A stretch of 64,000 nucleotides of DNA from Streptosporangium album (lineage in GTDB: Bacteria; Actinomycetota; Actinomycetes; Streptosporangiales; Streptosporangiaceae). Made by a program: the position numbers and the translations under genes. Where the stretch lies: positions 4,278,001 to 4,342,000 of the forward strand of contig NZ_JACHJU010000001.1 in the NCBI RefSeq assembly GCF_014203795.1, in the 5' to 3' direction. The notes beneath the pieces are model-generated. The model was given only the letters and a program-made list of their open reading frames with translations. It searched no databases and was not told the DNA's origin. Positions 56,845 through 64,000 of this stretch are shown one piece after another; the first letter of the stretch is position 1; each line of letters opens with the position of its first letter.

Positions 56845-57486
56845 ATGGATATGAAAAAGCACATCGTTTGGGACTGGAATGGCACGCTCTTCCACGACAT
56901 CGAGGCCGTGGTGGGGGCGACGAACGCGGTGTTCGAGCCCTACGGGCTGGGCTCCTACGACGCGGACGGCTTCAGGGCGGTATACACCCGCCCCATCTGG
57001 ACGGCCTACGAGCGGATGCTCGGCAGGGCGCTCCACGACGGTGAGTGGGAGAGGCTCGACCTCGGCTTCCACGAGCACTACCACCGGCTGATGCTGGAGT
57101 GCGGCCTCGCGGCGGATGCCGCCTCCACCCTGGAGAGCTGGGAGAGGGAGGGCGGCAGGCAGTCGCTGCTGTCGATGTGGGCGCACGAGAGGCTGGGGCC
57201 CAAGGTCGCCGAGTTCGGCATCGACCGTCACTTCACCCGGATCGACGGGCTGCGCAGCGCGTCCGGCGGGCACAAGGCCGACTCGATGGTGGCCCACCTC
57301 GCGGCGCTCGGCGTGGACCCCGCCGACGTGCTCGTGATCGGCGACAGCGTGGACGACGCGCACGCCGCCCAGCACGTCGGGGCACGGGCCGTGCTCTACA
57401 CCGGTGGCATGACCAGCCGGACGGACCTGGCGGCGTTCGGCGTCCCGGTCGTGGATACCCTCGCGAATGCGATCGACTACGCCTGA
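56845..57486 (+). CDS. HAD-family hydrolase (phosphoglycolate phosphatase-like)
   Basis: This 213-residue protein has HAD motif I VWDWNGTLFHD, a four-helix cap (about residues 20-95), LLSMWAH (motif II region) and motif IV VLVIGDSVDDAHAAQ; GHKADSM supplies the motif III Lys. This resembles the PGP/HAD-IA group. Two starts, ATG 56845 and ATG 56851, are possible; both lie in AT-rich sequence (TACTCTTTAATGG) that may be a leaderless promoter region. Substrate unknown. It is five bases from the possible upstream ATG of the next HAD gene. Confidence 0.87.
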   Translation: MDMKKHIVWDWNGTLFHDIEAVVGATNAVFEPYGLGSYDADGFRAVYTRPIWTAYERMLGRALHDGEWERLDLGFHEHYHRLMLECGLAADAASTLESWEREGGRQSLLSMWAHERLGPKVAEFGIDRHFTRIDGLRSASGGHKADSMVAHLAALGVDPADVLVIGDSVDDAHAAQHVGARAVLYTGGMTSRTDLAAFGVPVVDTLANAIDYA

Positions 57487-57569
57487 AAGGGATGTTTTCG
57501 GCATTTCTGGCGGCCAGGGCACGGCCAGGGCCGTACCCTGGGCATCCGCACCCATTCTGGGAGGCCCCG

Positions 57570-58286
57570 ATTAGCCGTCTCGTTCTCTGGAACGTCGACC
57601 TCACGCTGGTTGACGTGTCCATCGTCACCCGCGAGGCATACGCGGAGGCCTTCCGCCGGGTCACCGGGCGCCCCCTGGTCAAGCTGACCCAGCACAACGG
57701 CCGCCCGGACTCGGAGATCGTCTTCGAGATGCTCGCCATCAACGGGATCGTCGCCGAGGACGCCCATCTTCCGAAGTTCCTGGACGCGCTCGCCGAGACC
57801 TTCGGCGCCCGGCGCAAGCGCCTGGCCAAGGACGGCCGGATGATGTCCGGAGCGGCGGACGCGCTGAAGGCCGTGGCGAAGCTCGACGGCGTGGTCCAGT
57901 CGGTGCTCACCGGCACGATCAAGAGCAACGCCGTGCACAAGCTGGCGGCCTTCGGCCTGGACAGGCACGTGGACTTCGAGGTCGGCGGTTACGGCGAGGA
58001 GGTCTACCCCAAGGCCACCCTGCTGCAGGTCGCACAGGGCAGAGCGCGGCAGAAGTACGGCGGGACCTTCGACGGACACAACACCGTGATGATCGGTGAC
58101 TCGGCCAGGGACGTCCAGGCCGCCAGGATCGCCGGAGCCGCGATGATCGCCGTCGCCACCGGCCGCTCCCTCCCCGCCGAGCTCCACGAGGCGGGAGCGG
58201 ATCTGGTCCTGCCCGACCTGTCCAACCCGTCGGAGGTCGTCGCCGCCGTGGCCGGGCTCACCTCGCCCGCCCGCAGAGCCGGCTAG
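57570..58286 (+). CDS. HAD-family protein with Asn in place of the nucleophilic Asp
   Basis: From ATT 57570 this gives about 238 residues. Motif I reads LVLWNVDLTLVD, where the first Asp of DxDxT is Asn, so phosphoryl-enzyme formation should fail. Other HAD features are kept: SVLTGTIKSNAVHKL, KATLLQVAQ and VMIGDSARDVQAARIAGA. The ATT start fits GGGAGG (57559-57564) five bases upstream and the usual first residues; ATG 57492 is the conventional alternative and would add 26 residues that do not look like this family. It may be a pseudoenzyme or use a different mechanism. Confidence 0.75.
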   Translation: MSRLVLWNVDLTLVDVSIVTREAYAEAFRRVTGRPLVKLTQHNGRPDSEIVFEMLAINGIVAEDAHLPKFLDALAETFGARRKRLAKDGRMMSGAADALKAVAKLDGVVQSVLTGTIKSNAVHKLAAFGLDRHVDFEVGGYGEEVYPKATLLQVAQGRARQKYGGTFDGHNTVMIGDSARDVQAARIAGAAMIAVATGRSLPAELHEAGADLVLPDLSNPSEVVAAVAGLTSPARRAG

Positions 58287-58304
58287 ACCCCCGGGGGCGT
58301 GGGT

Positions 58305-59732
58305 TCATCGAGTACGGCGGGCGGCTATCTCCTGGACGACCGAGGCCAGGAGATCGATGTCGGCCTCGGTGGTGCGCCAGTTGAGGATGGCCGGGCGCAG
58401 AGCCGTCATGCCCCGGTAGGTGGTGGTCCCGGCGTAGACCCGGCCGTCGGCGATCAGCTCCTCGCCGATCCATCTGTTCAGCTCGTTCAGATCCTCCTCG
58501 GGGACGCCCGGCGGGCGGTAGCGGAAGCAGACCACGCAGAGCCGGACCGGAGCGAGCAACTCCAGGTCGGGGGCCTCCTCGACGATCCGGCCCAGTCGCA
58601 GGGCCAGATCGTGGTGGCGTTCGACCATCTCCCGGTGCCCCTGCCTGCCGTACGCCCGCAGGGTCGCCCAGACGGGCAGCGCCCGCGCCCGCCGGGATGA
58701 CTCCGGGCCGAGGCAGTTGTAGTTGACGTGCGGGTCGTCCTCGGTGGGGAGGTAGGCCGCGCCCCACGGGCCGAAGGTCCGGCCCATGATCTCCTGATCG
58801 CGGACGAACGCGAACCCGCTCTCGTAGGGGACGTTGAGCCACTTGTGCCCGTCCGCGGTCACCGAGTGCGCCCGCTCCACGCCCTTGACCAGGTGGGAAA
58901 GGCGGGGCGAGGCCGCCGCGAACAGCCCGAAGGCCCCGTCCACGTGCAGCCAGGCGCCGTGCCGTGCGGCCAGGTCCGCCAGGTCGTCGATGGGATCGAA
59001 GTCACCGGTGTTCACCTCGCCCGCGTTTCCGACAATCACCGCCGGGCCGTCGATCCGTTCGAGTTCCCGCTCCATGGCGTCCAGATCGACCCGTCCCGCC
59101 TCGTCCCGGGCGAAGATCCGGGCGCCGTCCCGGCCGCAGCCGAGCATCAACAGCGCCTTGCGGCTGCTCGGGTGGATGTAGCCTCCGGCCAGCACCGGCA
59201 TCCGCGGCAGACCGGCGAGCCCGTCGGCCGCCACGTCGACGCCGTGGCTCTCGCCCCACCACTGCCGCGCGCACGCCAGCCCGGTGAGGTTGGCGAAGGT
59301 CGCGCTCGGAGTCAGCACACCGCCGTAGGACTGCGGCAGCCCGAACAGGTCCTTCAGCCATCGGAGTACGACGGTCTCCGCCCGGGCGGCGAACGGCGAG
59401 GTCAGCCAGAGCCCGCCGGCCTGGTCCAGCAGCGAGGTCACCCAGTCGCCCGCCTGGGCCGCCGGGGTCGAGCCGCCGACGATGAAATGGAAGAAACGCG
59501 GCCCCGAGGAGTGCGTCGCCGCCTCGGTCCCGACGTGCAGCAGCCGTCCGACGCTGTCCAGGGTGCCTTCGCCGTGTTCGGGCAGCGGGCCGTCGAGCAG
59601 GTCGAGCAGGCCGTCGGCGCCGCGGTCGTGGACCAGACGGTCACCGAGCGAGTCGAGGTAGGGTCCGGCGGCCTTGGCGACCATGTCCAGCGCTGCCGTG
59701 ACCTGGCCGCGCTCATTCAAAGGATCACTCAT
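58305..59732 (-). CDS. PLP-dependent decarboxylase (aromatic amino acid/glutamate group II type)
   Basis: This 475-residue fold-type I enzyme has GVLTPSATFANLTGLACAR, GNAGEVNTGDFDPIDDLADLAARHGAWLHVDGAFG and the PLP-binding Lys in SVTADGHKWLNVPYESGF. It resembles the aromatic-L-amino-acid and glutamate/aspartate decarboxylase group of bacterial secondary metabolism. Substrate is not clear from sequence alone. It converges with the HAD gene and lies beside a penicillin-binding protein gene on the same strand, which may be chance. Confidence 0.88.
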   Translation of the reverse strand: MSDPLNERGQVTAALDMVAKAAGPYLDSLGDRLVHDRGADGLLDLLDGPLPEHGEGTLDSVGRLLHVGTEAATHSSGPRFFHFIVGGSTPAAQAGDWVTSLLDQAGGLWLTSPFAARAETVVLRWLKDLFGLPQSYGGVLTPSATFANLTGLACARQWWGESHGVDVAADGLAGLPRMPVLAGGYIHPSSRKALLMLGCGRDGARIFARDEAGRVDLDAMERELERIDGPAVIVGNAGEVNTGDFDPIDDLADLAARHGAWLHVDGAFGLFAAASPRLSHLVKGVERAHSVTADGHKWLNVPYESGFAFVRDQEIMGRTFGPWGAAYLPTEDDPHVNYNCLGPESSRRARALPVWATLRAYGRQGHREMVERHHDLALRLGRIVEEAPDLELLAPVRLCVVCFRYRPPGVPEEDLNELNRWIGEELIADGRVYAGTTTYRGMTALRPAILNWRTTEADIDLLASVVQEIAARRTR

Positions 59733-59792
59733 CCCTCAGCAGAACACATCCGGCCGCCTCCCCGCCAGCCCCCTTTTCGATCTTCGGCCGCC

Positions 59793-61319
59793 TTAGGGTG
59801 CCGCCGTGAGCCCGGTGAGGAACCGGCTCGCGACGGGTGCGGCCACCGCGGCGCCCGTGCCGCCGCCCTCCACGATCACCGAGAACGCCAGGTCGCCCCG
59901 GTAGCCGATGAACCAGGAGTGCGTCGGAGGCTCCTTGCCGGAGCCGAACTCGGCGGTTCCGGTCTTGCCCGCCGTGCCCGGGGGAAAGGAGACCGCGCTC
60001 GCCGTGCCCTCCACCACCACCGCGGGCATCAGCGTGCGCAGCGCCTGTACCACCGCGGGCTCCAGCTTCCTCGGCTGGGCCGCGGGGAGCAGGTCCGCGT
60101 CCACCAGCCGGGGCGGGCGCCAGGAGCCGTCGGCGATCGCCGCGGCGACGGTGGCCATGTTCAGCGGGCTCGTCAGGACACGGCCCTGGCCGATCGAGGC
60201 CGACGCCAGGTCGGTGTCGTCCTTCGGATCGGGGAACCGCGCCCGTACGGCGGGCACCCCGGGATCCACCGGCCCCCCGAACCCGAAGCTCGCCGCCACC
60301 GAGGCCAGCCGCCTCCCGCCGAGCCGGTCCACGCTCAGCTTCCCGAACGTGGTGTTGCACGAGTGCGCGAACGCCTCGCGCAACGCGATCGTGCCGTAGT
60401 CCTCGAACCCGGCGTTGTGGAACGGGAAGCCCCCGATGTTCTGCTCGGCGGGGCAGGGCACCCGCTCACCCGCGGTCATGCCGTCGGCGATCAGGGCCGA
60501 GGCCGTGACCACCTTGAAGGTCGAGCCCGGAGGGTAGTGGCCGAGCAGCGCCCGGTTGAACCCGCCGGGCTTGTTGGCCACGGCCAGGATCTCGCCGGTC
60601 GAGGGCCGGAGCGCGACCAGGGAGGCGGGCTTGTCCACCTTCTCCAGGGCCGCGGCGGCGGCCCGATGGACACCCAGGTCGATCGTGGTCCGCAGCTCCC
60701 TGCCCGCCTCCGCCTTGGCGGTGGCGAGCGTGGCGACCTGCTCCGTCCCCCGCACCAGGTCCACCCGTGCGGAGGAGGTGCCGGTGAGGCGGGAGGCGTA
60801 CTTCTCCTTCAGCCCCTCGACGAGCTGCTGCACCGAGCCCGGAGTGTCGGCGGTGTCGATGCGGGTCCCGTCGGAGGACAGGATCGGCGCCTGCTCCGCC
60901 TTGACCAGCACGGTCTTGAGACGCAGGCCGGGCTTGAGCCGCGGGTTGACCGCCGCGGGGCTCCACTTCACCCGCCAGGTCCGCTCGTGCTCGACCAGGG
61001 CCAGCGAACCGTCGTAGGCCCAGTCCACCGGTCCGTCCAGCGTCGCGTGGAAGGAGACCTTGGAATCGGTGCTCCCGGTGATCTTGAAGGTGGCCCCCGA
61101 CAGCTTCAGATCGGTCCGGAACCGCTGGTACCAGCGGTCGAAGTCGCGCGGTGGCTCGACCGTGAGCGCCCGCATCGCGGGGTAGTCCTGCCTGGTCCAG
61201 GCGGCCAGGAACTCCTGGGCCGTCTCCTCCGCCGACCCCTGGGTGCGCAGCGCCCAGGCGCCCACCCCGATCACGACGACCGGCACCAGCGCGGCCGCCA
61301 CCAGGTATTTCCGTTTCAT
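59793..61319 (-). CDS. Penicillin-binding protein transpeptidase (MecA-N-type N-terminus)
   Basis: This 508-residue protein has an N-terminal membrane anchor (LVAAALVPVVVIGVGAWAL), an NTF2-like MecA-N region (EETAQEFLAAWTRQDYPAMRALT), a linker domain and a transpeptidase domain with S266-x-x-K269 (GSTFK), S320-C-N322 and K452-T-G. This is the class B arrangement of D,D-transpeptidases that cross-link peptidoglycan; such proteins can have low beta-lactam affinity. ATG 61319 is preferred; the AT-rich stretch upstream of it belongs to the intergenic region shared with lysR. Confidence 0.92.
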   Translation of the reverse strand: MKRKYLVAAALVPVVVIGVGAWALRTQGSAEETAQEFLAAWTRQDYPAMRALTVEPPRDFDRWYQRFRTDLKLSGATFKITGSTDSKVSFHATLDGPVDWAYDGSLALVEHERTWRVKWSPAAVNPRLKPGLRLKTVLVKAEQAPILSSDGTRIDTADTPGSVQQLVEGLKEKYASRLTGTSSARVDLVRGTEQVATLATAKAEAGRELRTTIDLGVHRAAAAALEKVDKPASLVALRPSTGEILAVANKPGGFNRALLGHYPPGSTFKVVTASALIADGMTAGERVPCPAEQNIGGFPFHNAGFEDYGTIALREAFAHSCNTTFGKLSVDRLGGRRLASVAASFGFGGPVDPGVPAVRARFPDPKDDTDLASASIGQGRVLTSPLNMATVAAAIADGSWRPPRLVDADLLPAAQPRKLEPAVVQALRTLMPAVVVEGTASAVSFPPGTAGKTGTAEFGSGKEPPTHSWFIGYRGDLAFSVIVEGGGTGAAVAAPVASRFLTGLTAAP

Positions 61320-61428
61320 GAATCGTCCCCCTCTGTCCTCGCGGACCGAGGAGACCAGAGAAACAACCTTGATGTCCAATATTGATATACATGTCCGTTT
61401 GATACGAAAGCGGATATAGTCCCTGTTC

Positions 61429-62349
61429 ATGGACCTCGTGCGGCACCTGCGCTACTTCACGGTCGTCGCCGAAGAGCTGCACTTCGGCAACGCGGCGGTC
61501 CGGCTCGGCATGGCCCAGCCGCCGCTCAGCCAGCGCATCCGGCGGCTGGAGGAGGAGCTCGGCGTGCGGCTGTTCGACCGCTCCAGCAGGCAGGTCCGGC
61601 TGACCGAGCAGGGGCGGGCGCTGCTGCCCGAGGCCCGCGAGATCGTCGCCCGGGTGGACCGCCTCCGTGACCTGGCCGGGCGGGGGGAGGGCGCGGTGCT
61701 GCGCGTGGGGGTCACGCCCGACCTGGGCTCCTCGGTGATCGCGGCGTTGATCGCCGGATTCCGCGAACACGTGCCCGAGGTACGGCCGGCACCCGTCGAG
61801 ATGTGGAGCGCCGACCAGGTCATCGCCCTCACCGACGGCACCCTGGACGTGGGCCTGCTCCGCCACCCGGTGGCCGCCCCCGGGCTGAGCTTCGGCCCGA
61901 TGCTCGTCCAGCGCCCCGGCGTGGTGCTGGCGGAGACCGACCCGCTCGCGGACCTGTCGTCGGTGCACCTGGCCGACCTGGCGGGCAGGCAGCTCGTGCT
62001 CTTCCCCCGGGAGCCGGGCCTGCACGAGGAGACGCTCGCCGAGTGCCGCCACCACGGGTTCGTCCCGGAGGAGGTGCACGAGGCGCAGACCCTCGGGCTG
62101 GTCCTGGCCGGTGCGGCCGTCGCCTTCGGGCCTCGGGTGGAGCTGCCCGGCCTGCGGTGGAGGCCGCTGCTGGGGAGCCCGCTGGCCTGGCGGATCTCCA
62201 CGGCCTGGCGGGGCCAGACCGCGGACGCTGCCGTAGCCTTCGGGGCGGTGGCCGTACGAGTGCTGAAGGAGAGAGTCGGAATGACGGACGACGGTACGGC
62301 CCCGGTACGGCGGGTGCGCGCCAGGCCCGCCTCTGGATTCCTGGCATGA
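61429..62349 (+). CDS. LysR-family transcriptional regulator
   Basis: This 306-residue regulator has the LysR helix-turn-helix (VRHLRYFTVVAEELHFGNAAVRLGMAQPPLSQRIRRLEEELG) and an inducer-binding domain starting VLRVGVTPDLGSS. It is divergent from the penicillin-binding protein gene across an AT-rich 109-bp gap that repeats ATGTCC twice, a likely place for its operator. Its stop overlaps the start of a beta-lactamase-fold gene (ATGA), so it may control both, in the manner of AmpR-type neighbours. Confidence 0.92.
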   Translation: MDLVRHLRYFTVVAEELHFGNAAVRLGMAQPPLSQRIRRLEEELGVRLFDRSSRQVRLTEQGRALLPEAREIVARVDRLRDLAGRGEGAVLRVGVTPDLGSSVIAALIAGFREHVPEVRPAPVEMWSADQVIALTDGTLDVGLLRHPVAAPGLSFGPMLVQRPGVVLAETDPLADLSSVHLADLAGRQLVLFPREPGLHEETLAECRHHGFVPEEVHEAQTLGLVLAGAAVAFGPRVELPGLRWRPLLGSPLAWRISTAWRGQTADAAVAFGAVAVRVLKERVGMTDDGTAPVRRVRARPASGFLA

Positions 62350-63197
62350 CCGACCTTGGCGGGCTGTTCCGCGCGGCCGGGGTGACCGGGTTCCTGCACG
62401 CGGTGGACCTGGACACCGGGGCCGAGGTCGGCCACGACGCCGACGAACCCGTGGTCCTGGCCTCGGTGTTCAAGATGGCGCTGCTGGTGGAGTTCTACCG
62501 GCAGGTGGACGAGGGGCGGCTGGACGCGGCCGAGCGGGTCACGGTCATGGCGGACCGCCACACCCCCGGAGCCACCGGAGTCTCGGCGATGGCCGACGAC
62601 GTGACGATGTCCCTGCGCGACCTGGCCTACCTGATGATCGCGGTGAGCGACAACACCGCCGCCGACGCGTTGATCGGCAGGGTCGGCCTGCCGGCGGTCA
62701 ACGCCATGCTCGCCGCCATGGGGCTGGAGGAGACCTGGGTCGAGCACGACTGCCAGGACCTGTTCTCCAGCATCGTCGAGGACGCCGGGCAGCGGGAGAT
62801 GCCCACCGACCCCGCCGTGATAGCCCGGCTCCGGGCGCTCGACCCGGCGCGCACCAGCCGGAGCACCCCCCGCGACATGACACGGCTGCTCGGCATGATC
62901 TGGCGCGACGAGGCGGCCTCGGCCGGATCATGCGCCTCGATACGCAGGCTGCTCGGCCTGCAGGTCTGGCCGCACCGGCTCGCCGCCGGATTCCCCTACG
63001 ACGACGTCGCGGTCAGCGGTAAGACCGGCACGCTGCCCACGCTCCGCAACGAGGTCGGCGTGGTGGAGTATCCCGACGGCGGGCGCTACGCCGTCGCCGT
63101 CTTCACCCGGTCGCACGGCACGGCGCAGAACCAGCCCCGCGCCGACGCGGTGATCGGCACCGCGGCGCGGGCCGCCGTGGAACGGATACGTGGCTGA
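62346..63197 (+). CDS. Class A beta-lactamase-fold serine hydrolase, no signal peptide
   Basis: This 283-residue protein has S40-V-F-K43, S101-D-N103 and K226-T-G228 in class A order, and TPRDM as in that class. It lacks a signal peptide and the ExxLN deacylation Glu (position 166 in standard numbering): the sequence before TPRDM has no such motif. It is therefore probably not an efficient beta-lactamase, but a cytoplasmic serine hydrolase or esterase, or a penicillin-binding domain. ATG 62346 is coupled to the lysR stop. Confidence 0.85.
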   Translation: MTDLGGLFRAAGVTGFLHAVDLDTGAEVGHDADEPVVLASVFKMALLVEFYRQVDEGRLDAAERVTVMADRHTPGATGVSAMADDVTMSLRDLAYLMIAVSDNTAADALIGRVGLPAVNAMLAAMGLEETWVEHDCQDLFSSIVEDAGQREMPTDPAVIARLRALDPARTSRSTPRDMTRLLGMIWRDEAASAGSCASIRRLLGLQVWPHRLAAGFPYDDVAVSGKTGTLPTLRNEVGVVEYPDGGRYAVAVFTRSHGTAQNQPRADAVIGTAARAAVERIRG

Positions 63198-63269
63198 TCC
63201 ACACCATCCGGCCCGAGGTTGTGAACAGCCGAGGGTGACATTCCGGCGGACCGCCGAGAAGATGGGGCC

Positions 63270-64000
63270 ATGGTTGAGGAAGGTGCGTTGCTCTGGGAAC
63301 CCACCCCGGAGGTCGTGAGAGACGCCAAGATCACCCGCTACATGGCATGGCTCGGCCGGTCCGGTGACTACGCGTCCCTGTGGCAGTGGTCGGTGGACGC
63401 CCCGGCCGAGTTCTGGACATCGATCTGGGACTATTTCGAGGTCGTGGGTGAGCGTGGTGACGGGCCCGTCATATCTGGGACGATGCCCACAGCCGAATGG
63501 TTCACCGGATCGACGCTGAACTACGCGGCCAACGCGCTGCGCAGGGCCGCCTCCGACCCCGACCGGCCCGCGATGATCTTCCGCGACGAGACGGGCGGGC
63601 GGCGGACGCTCACCCTGGGAGAGCTGGCCGAGGAGGTCGCCCGGGTCCGCACCGGCCTGGCCGGGCTGGGCGTCGGACGGGGAGACCGGGTCGCCGCGTA
63701 CGCGCCGAACGTGCCCGAGACCCTGGTCGCCTTCCTCGCCACCGCCTCCCTGGGCGCCATCTGGTCCTCCTGCTCCCCGGACTTCGGCGCGCCCAGCGTG
63801 ATCGACCGCTTCACCCAGATCGAGCCGAAGGTGCTCATCGCGGTGGACGGCTACGACTACAACGGCAGGCGGTTCGACCGTGCCGAGGTCGTCCGGGACA
63901 TCGCCGCCAAGCTGCCGACCCTGGTCGCACAGGTGCGGATGTCATCGACGGACACCGGCGCACCCGGTGCGGAGCAGGCCCCGTCCGGGGGCGCCGTCCA
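63270..64000 (+). CDS. Acetoacetyl-CoA synthetase (5' part)
   Basis: The open frame starts at ATG 63270 and runs off the right edge after 243 codons. The N-terminus LWEPTPEVVRDAKITRYMAWLG, then YASLWQWSVDAPAEFWTSIWDYFEV, GTMPTAEWFTGSTLNYAANALRRA and the SLGAIWSSCSPDFG segment match the start of acetoacetyl-CoA ligases, which activate acetoacetate for lipid or polyhydroxybutyrate metabolism. The AMP-binding P-loop lies beyond the window. The start is separated from the upstream gene by 72 bp. Confidence 0.9.
   Translation, partial: MVEEGALLWEPTPEVVRDAKITRYMAWLGRSGDYASLWQWSVDAPAEFWTSIWDYFEVVGERGDGPVISGTMPTAEWFTGSTLNYAANALRRAASDPDRPAMIFRDETGGRRTLTLGELAEEVARVRTGLAGLGVGRGDRVAAYAPNVPETLVAFLATASLGAIWSSCSPDFGAPSVIDRFTQIEPKVLIAVDGYDYNGRRFDRAEVVRDIAAKLPTLVAQVRMSSTDTGAPGAEQAPSGGAV

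Noticed and set aside
61382..61420. Promoter for lysR using TTGATA and TATAGT
   Set aside because: The spacing is 27 bp, far outside the normal range; the true elements could not be assigned.

Overview
The window is high-GC actinomycete chromosome. MtrA-MtrB-LpqB, a long-form HPF, SecA, the DUF5719/metallopeptidase/DUF3499/phosphomannomutase/Trm112 block and a DasR-type GlcNAc PTS locus together point to a filamentous actinobacterium. The style fits Streptosporangiales, but the species cannot be read from the sequence. There are no rRNA or tRNA genes, no CRISPR and no insertion sequences. Most of it is conserved core, with metabolic islands set into it.

Layout. 1-6.3 kb: end of a probable glycosyltransferase, DUF5719, a metallopeptidase-like protein, DUF3499, then a mannose-phosphate operon (phosphomannomutase, Trm112, SIS isomerase) and a cation efflux protein. 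6.4-8.7 kb: a translationally coupled MerR / histidine kinase / response regulator operon on the minus strand with a dyad operator. 8.8-11.5 kb: two adenosylhomocysteinases in tandem, one long (475 aa) and one short archaeal-type (413 aa). 11.5-15.0 kb: DUF305 lipoprotein, secreted LVIVD-repeat protein and an RDD membrane protein. 15.1-21.0 kb: a complete ribose operon (lacI-rbsACBKD) behind two identical palindromic operators. 21.1-27.9 kb: SpoIIM-like, DUF58, MoxR, DUF4350, DUF4129 and a multi-pass membrane protein. 28.2-39.7 kb: mtrA-mtrB-lpqB-comF, a structured RNA leader, hpf, an orphan response regulator, a YcaQ-like DNA glycosylase and secA.

39.7-49.6 kb: an Rv3235-type protein, then an almost complete GlcNAc phosphotransferase system: two EIIC permeases, DasR-like GntR regulator, NagB-II-type SIS deaminase, EIIB, EIIA, HPr and Enzyme I, followed by a secreted family 3 glycoside hydrolase. 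DasR-type operators are visible. 49.7-55.1 kb: a minus-strand cassette of a basic-repeat membrane protein, a 1456-residue P-type ATPase and a 41-residue hydrophobic peptide. 55.4-58.3 kb: three HAD-family proteins and a DUF6912-like protein. 58.3-64.0 kb: a PLP decarboxylase, a penicillin-binding protein, LysR coupled to a beta-lactamase-fold protein, and the start of acetoacetyl-CoA synthetase.

The most notable items are the leader RNA between comF and hpf, closed by a perfect 13-bp long-range helix and probably a raiA-motif RNA, and the P-type ATPase cassette. The ATPase N-terminal half reads as a degenerate second P-type ATPase fused to an intact one.
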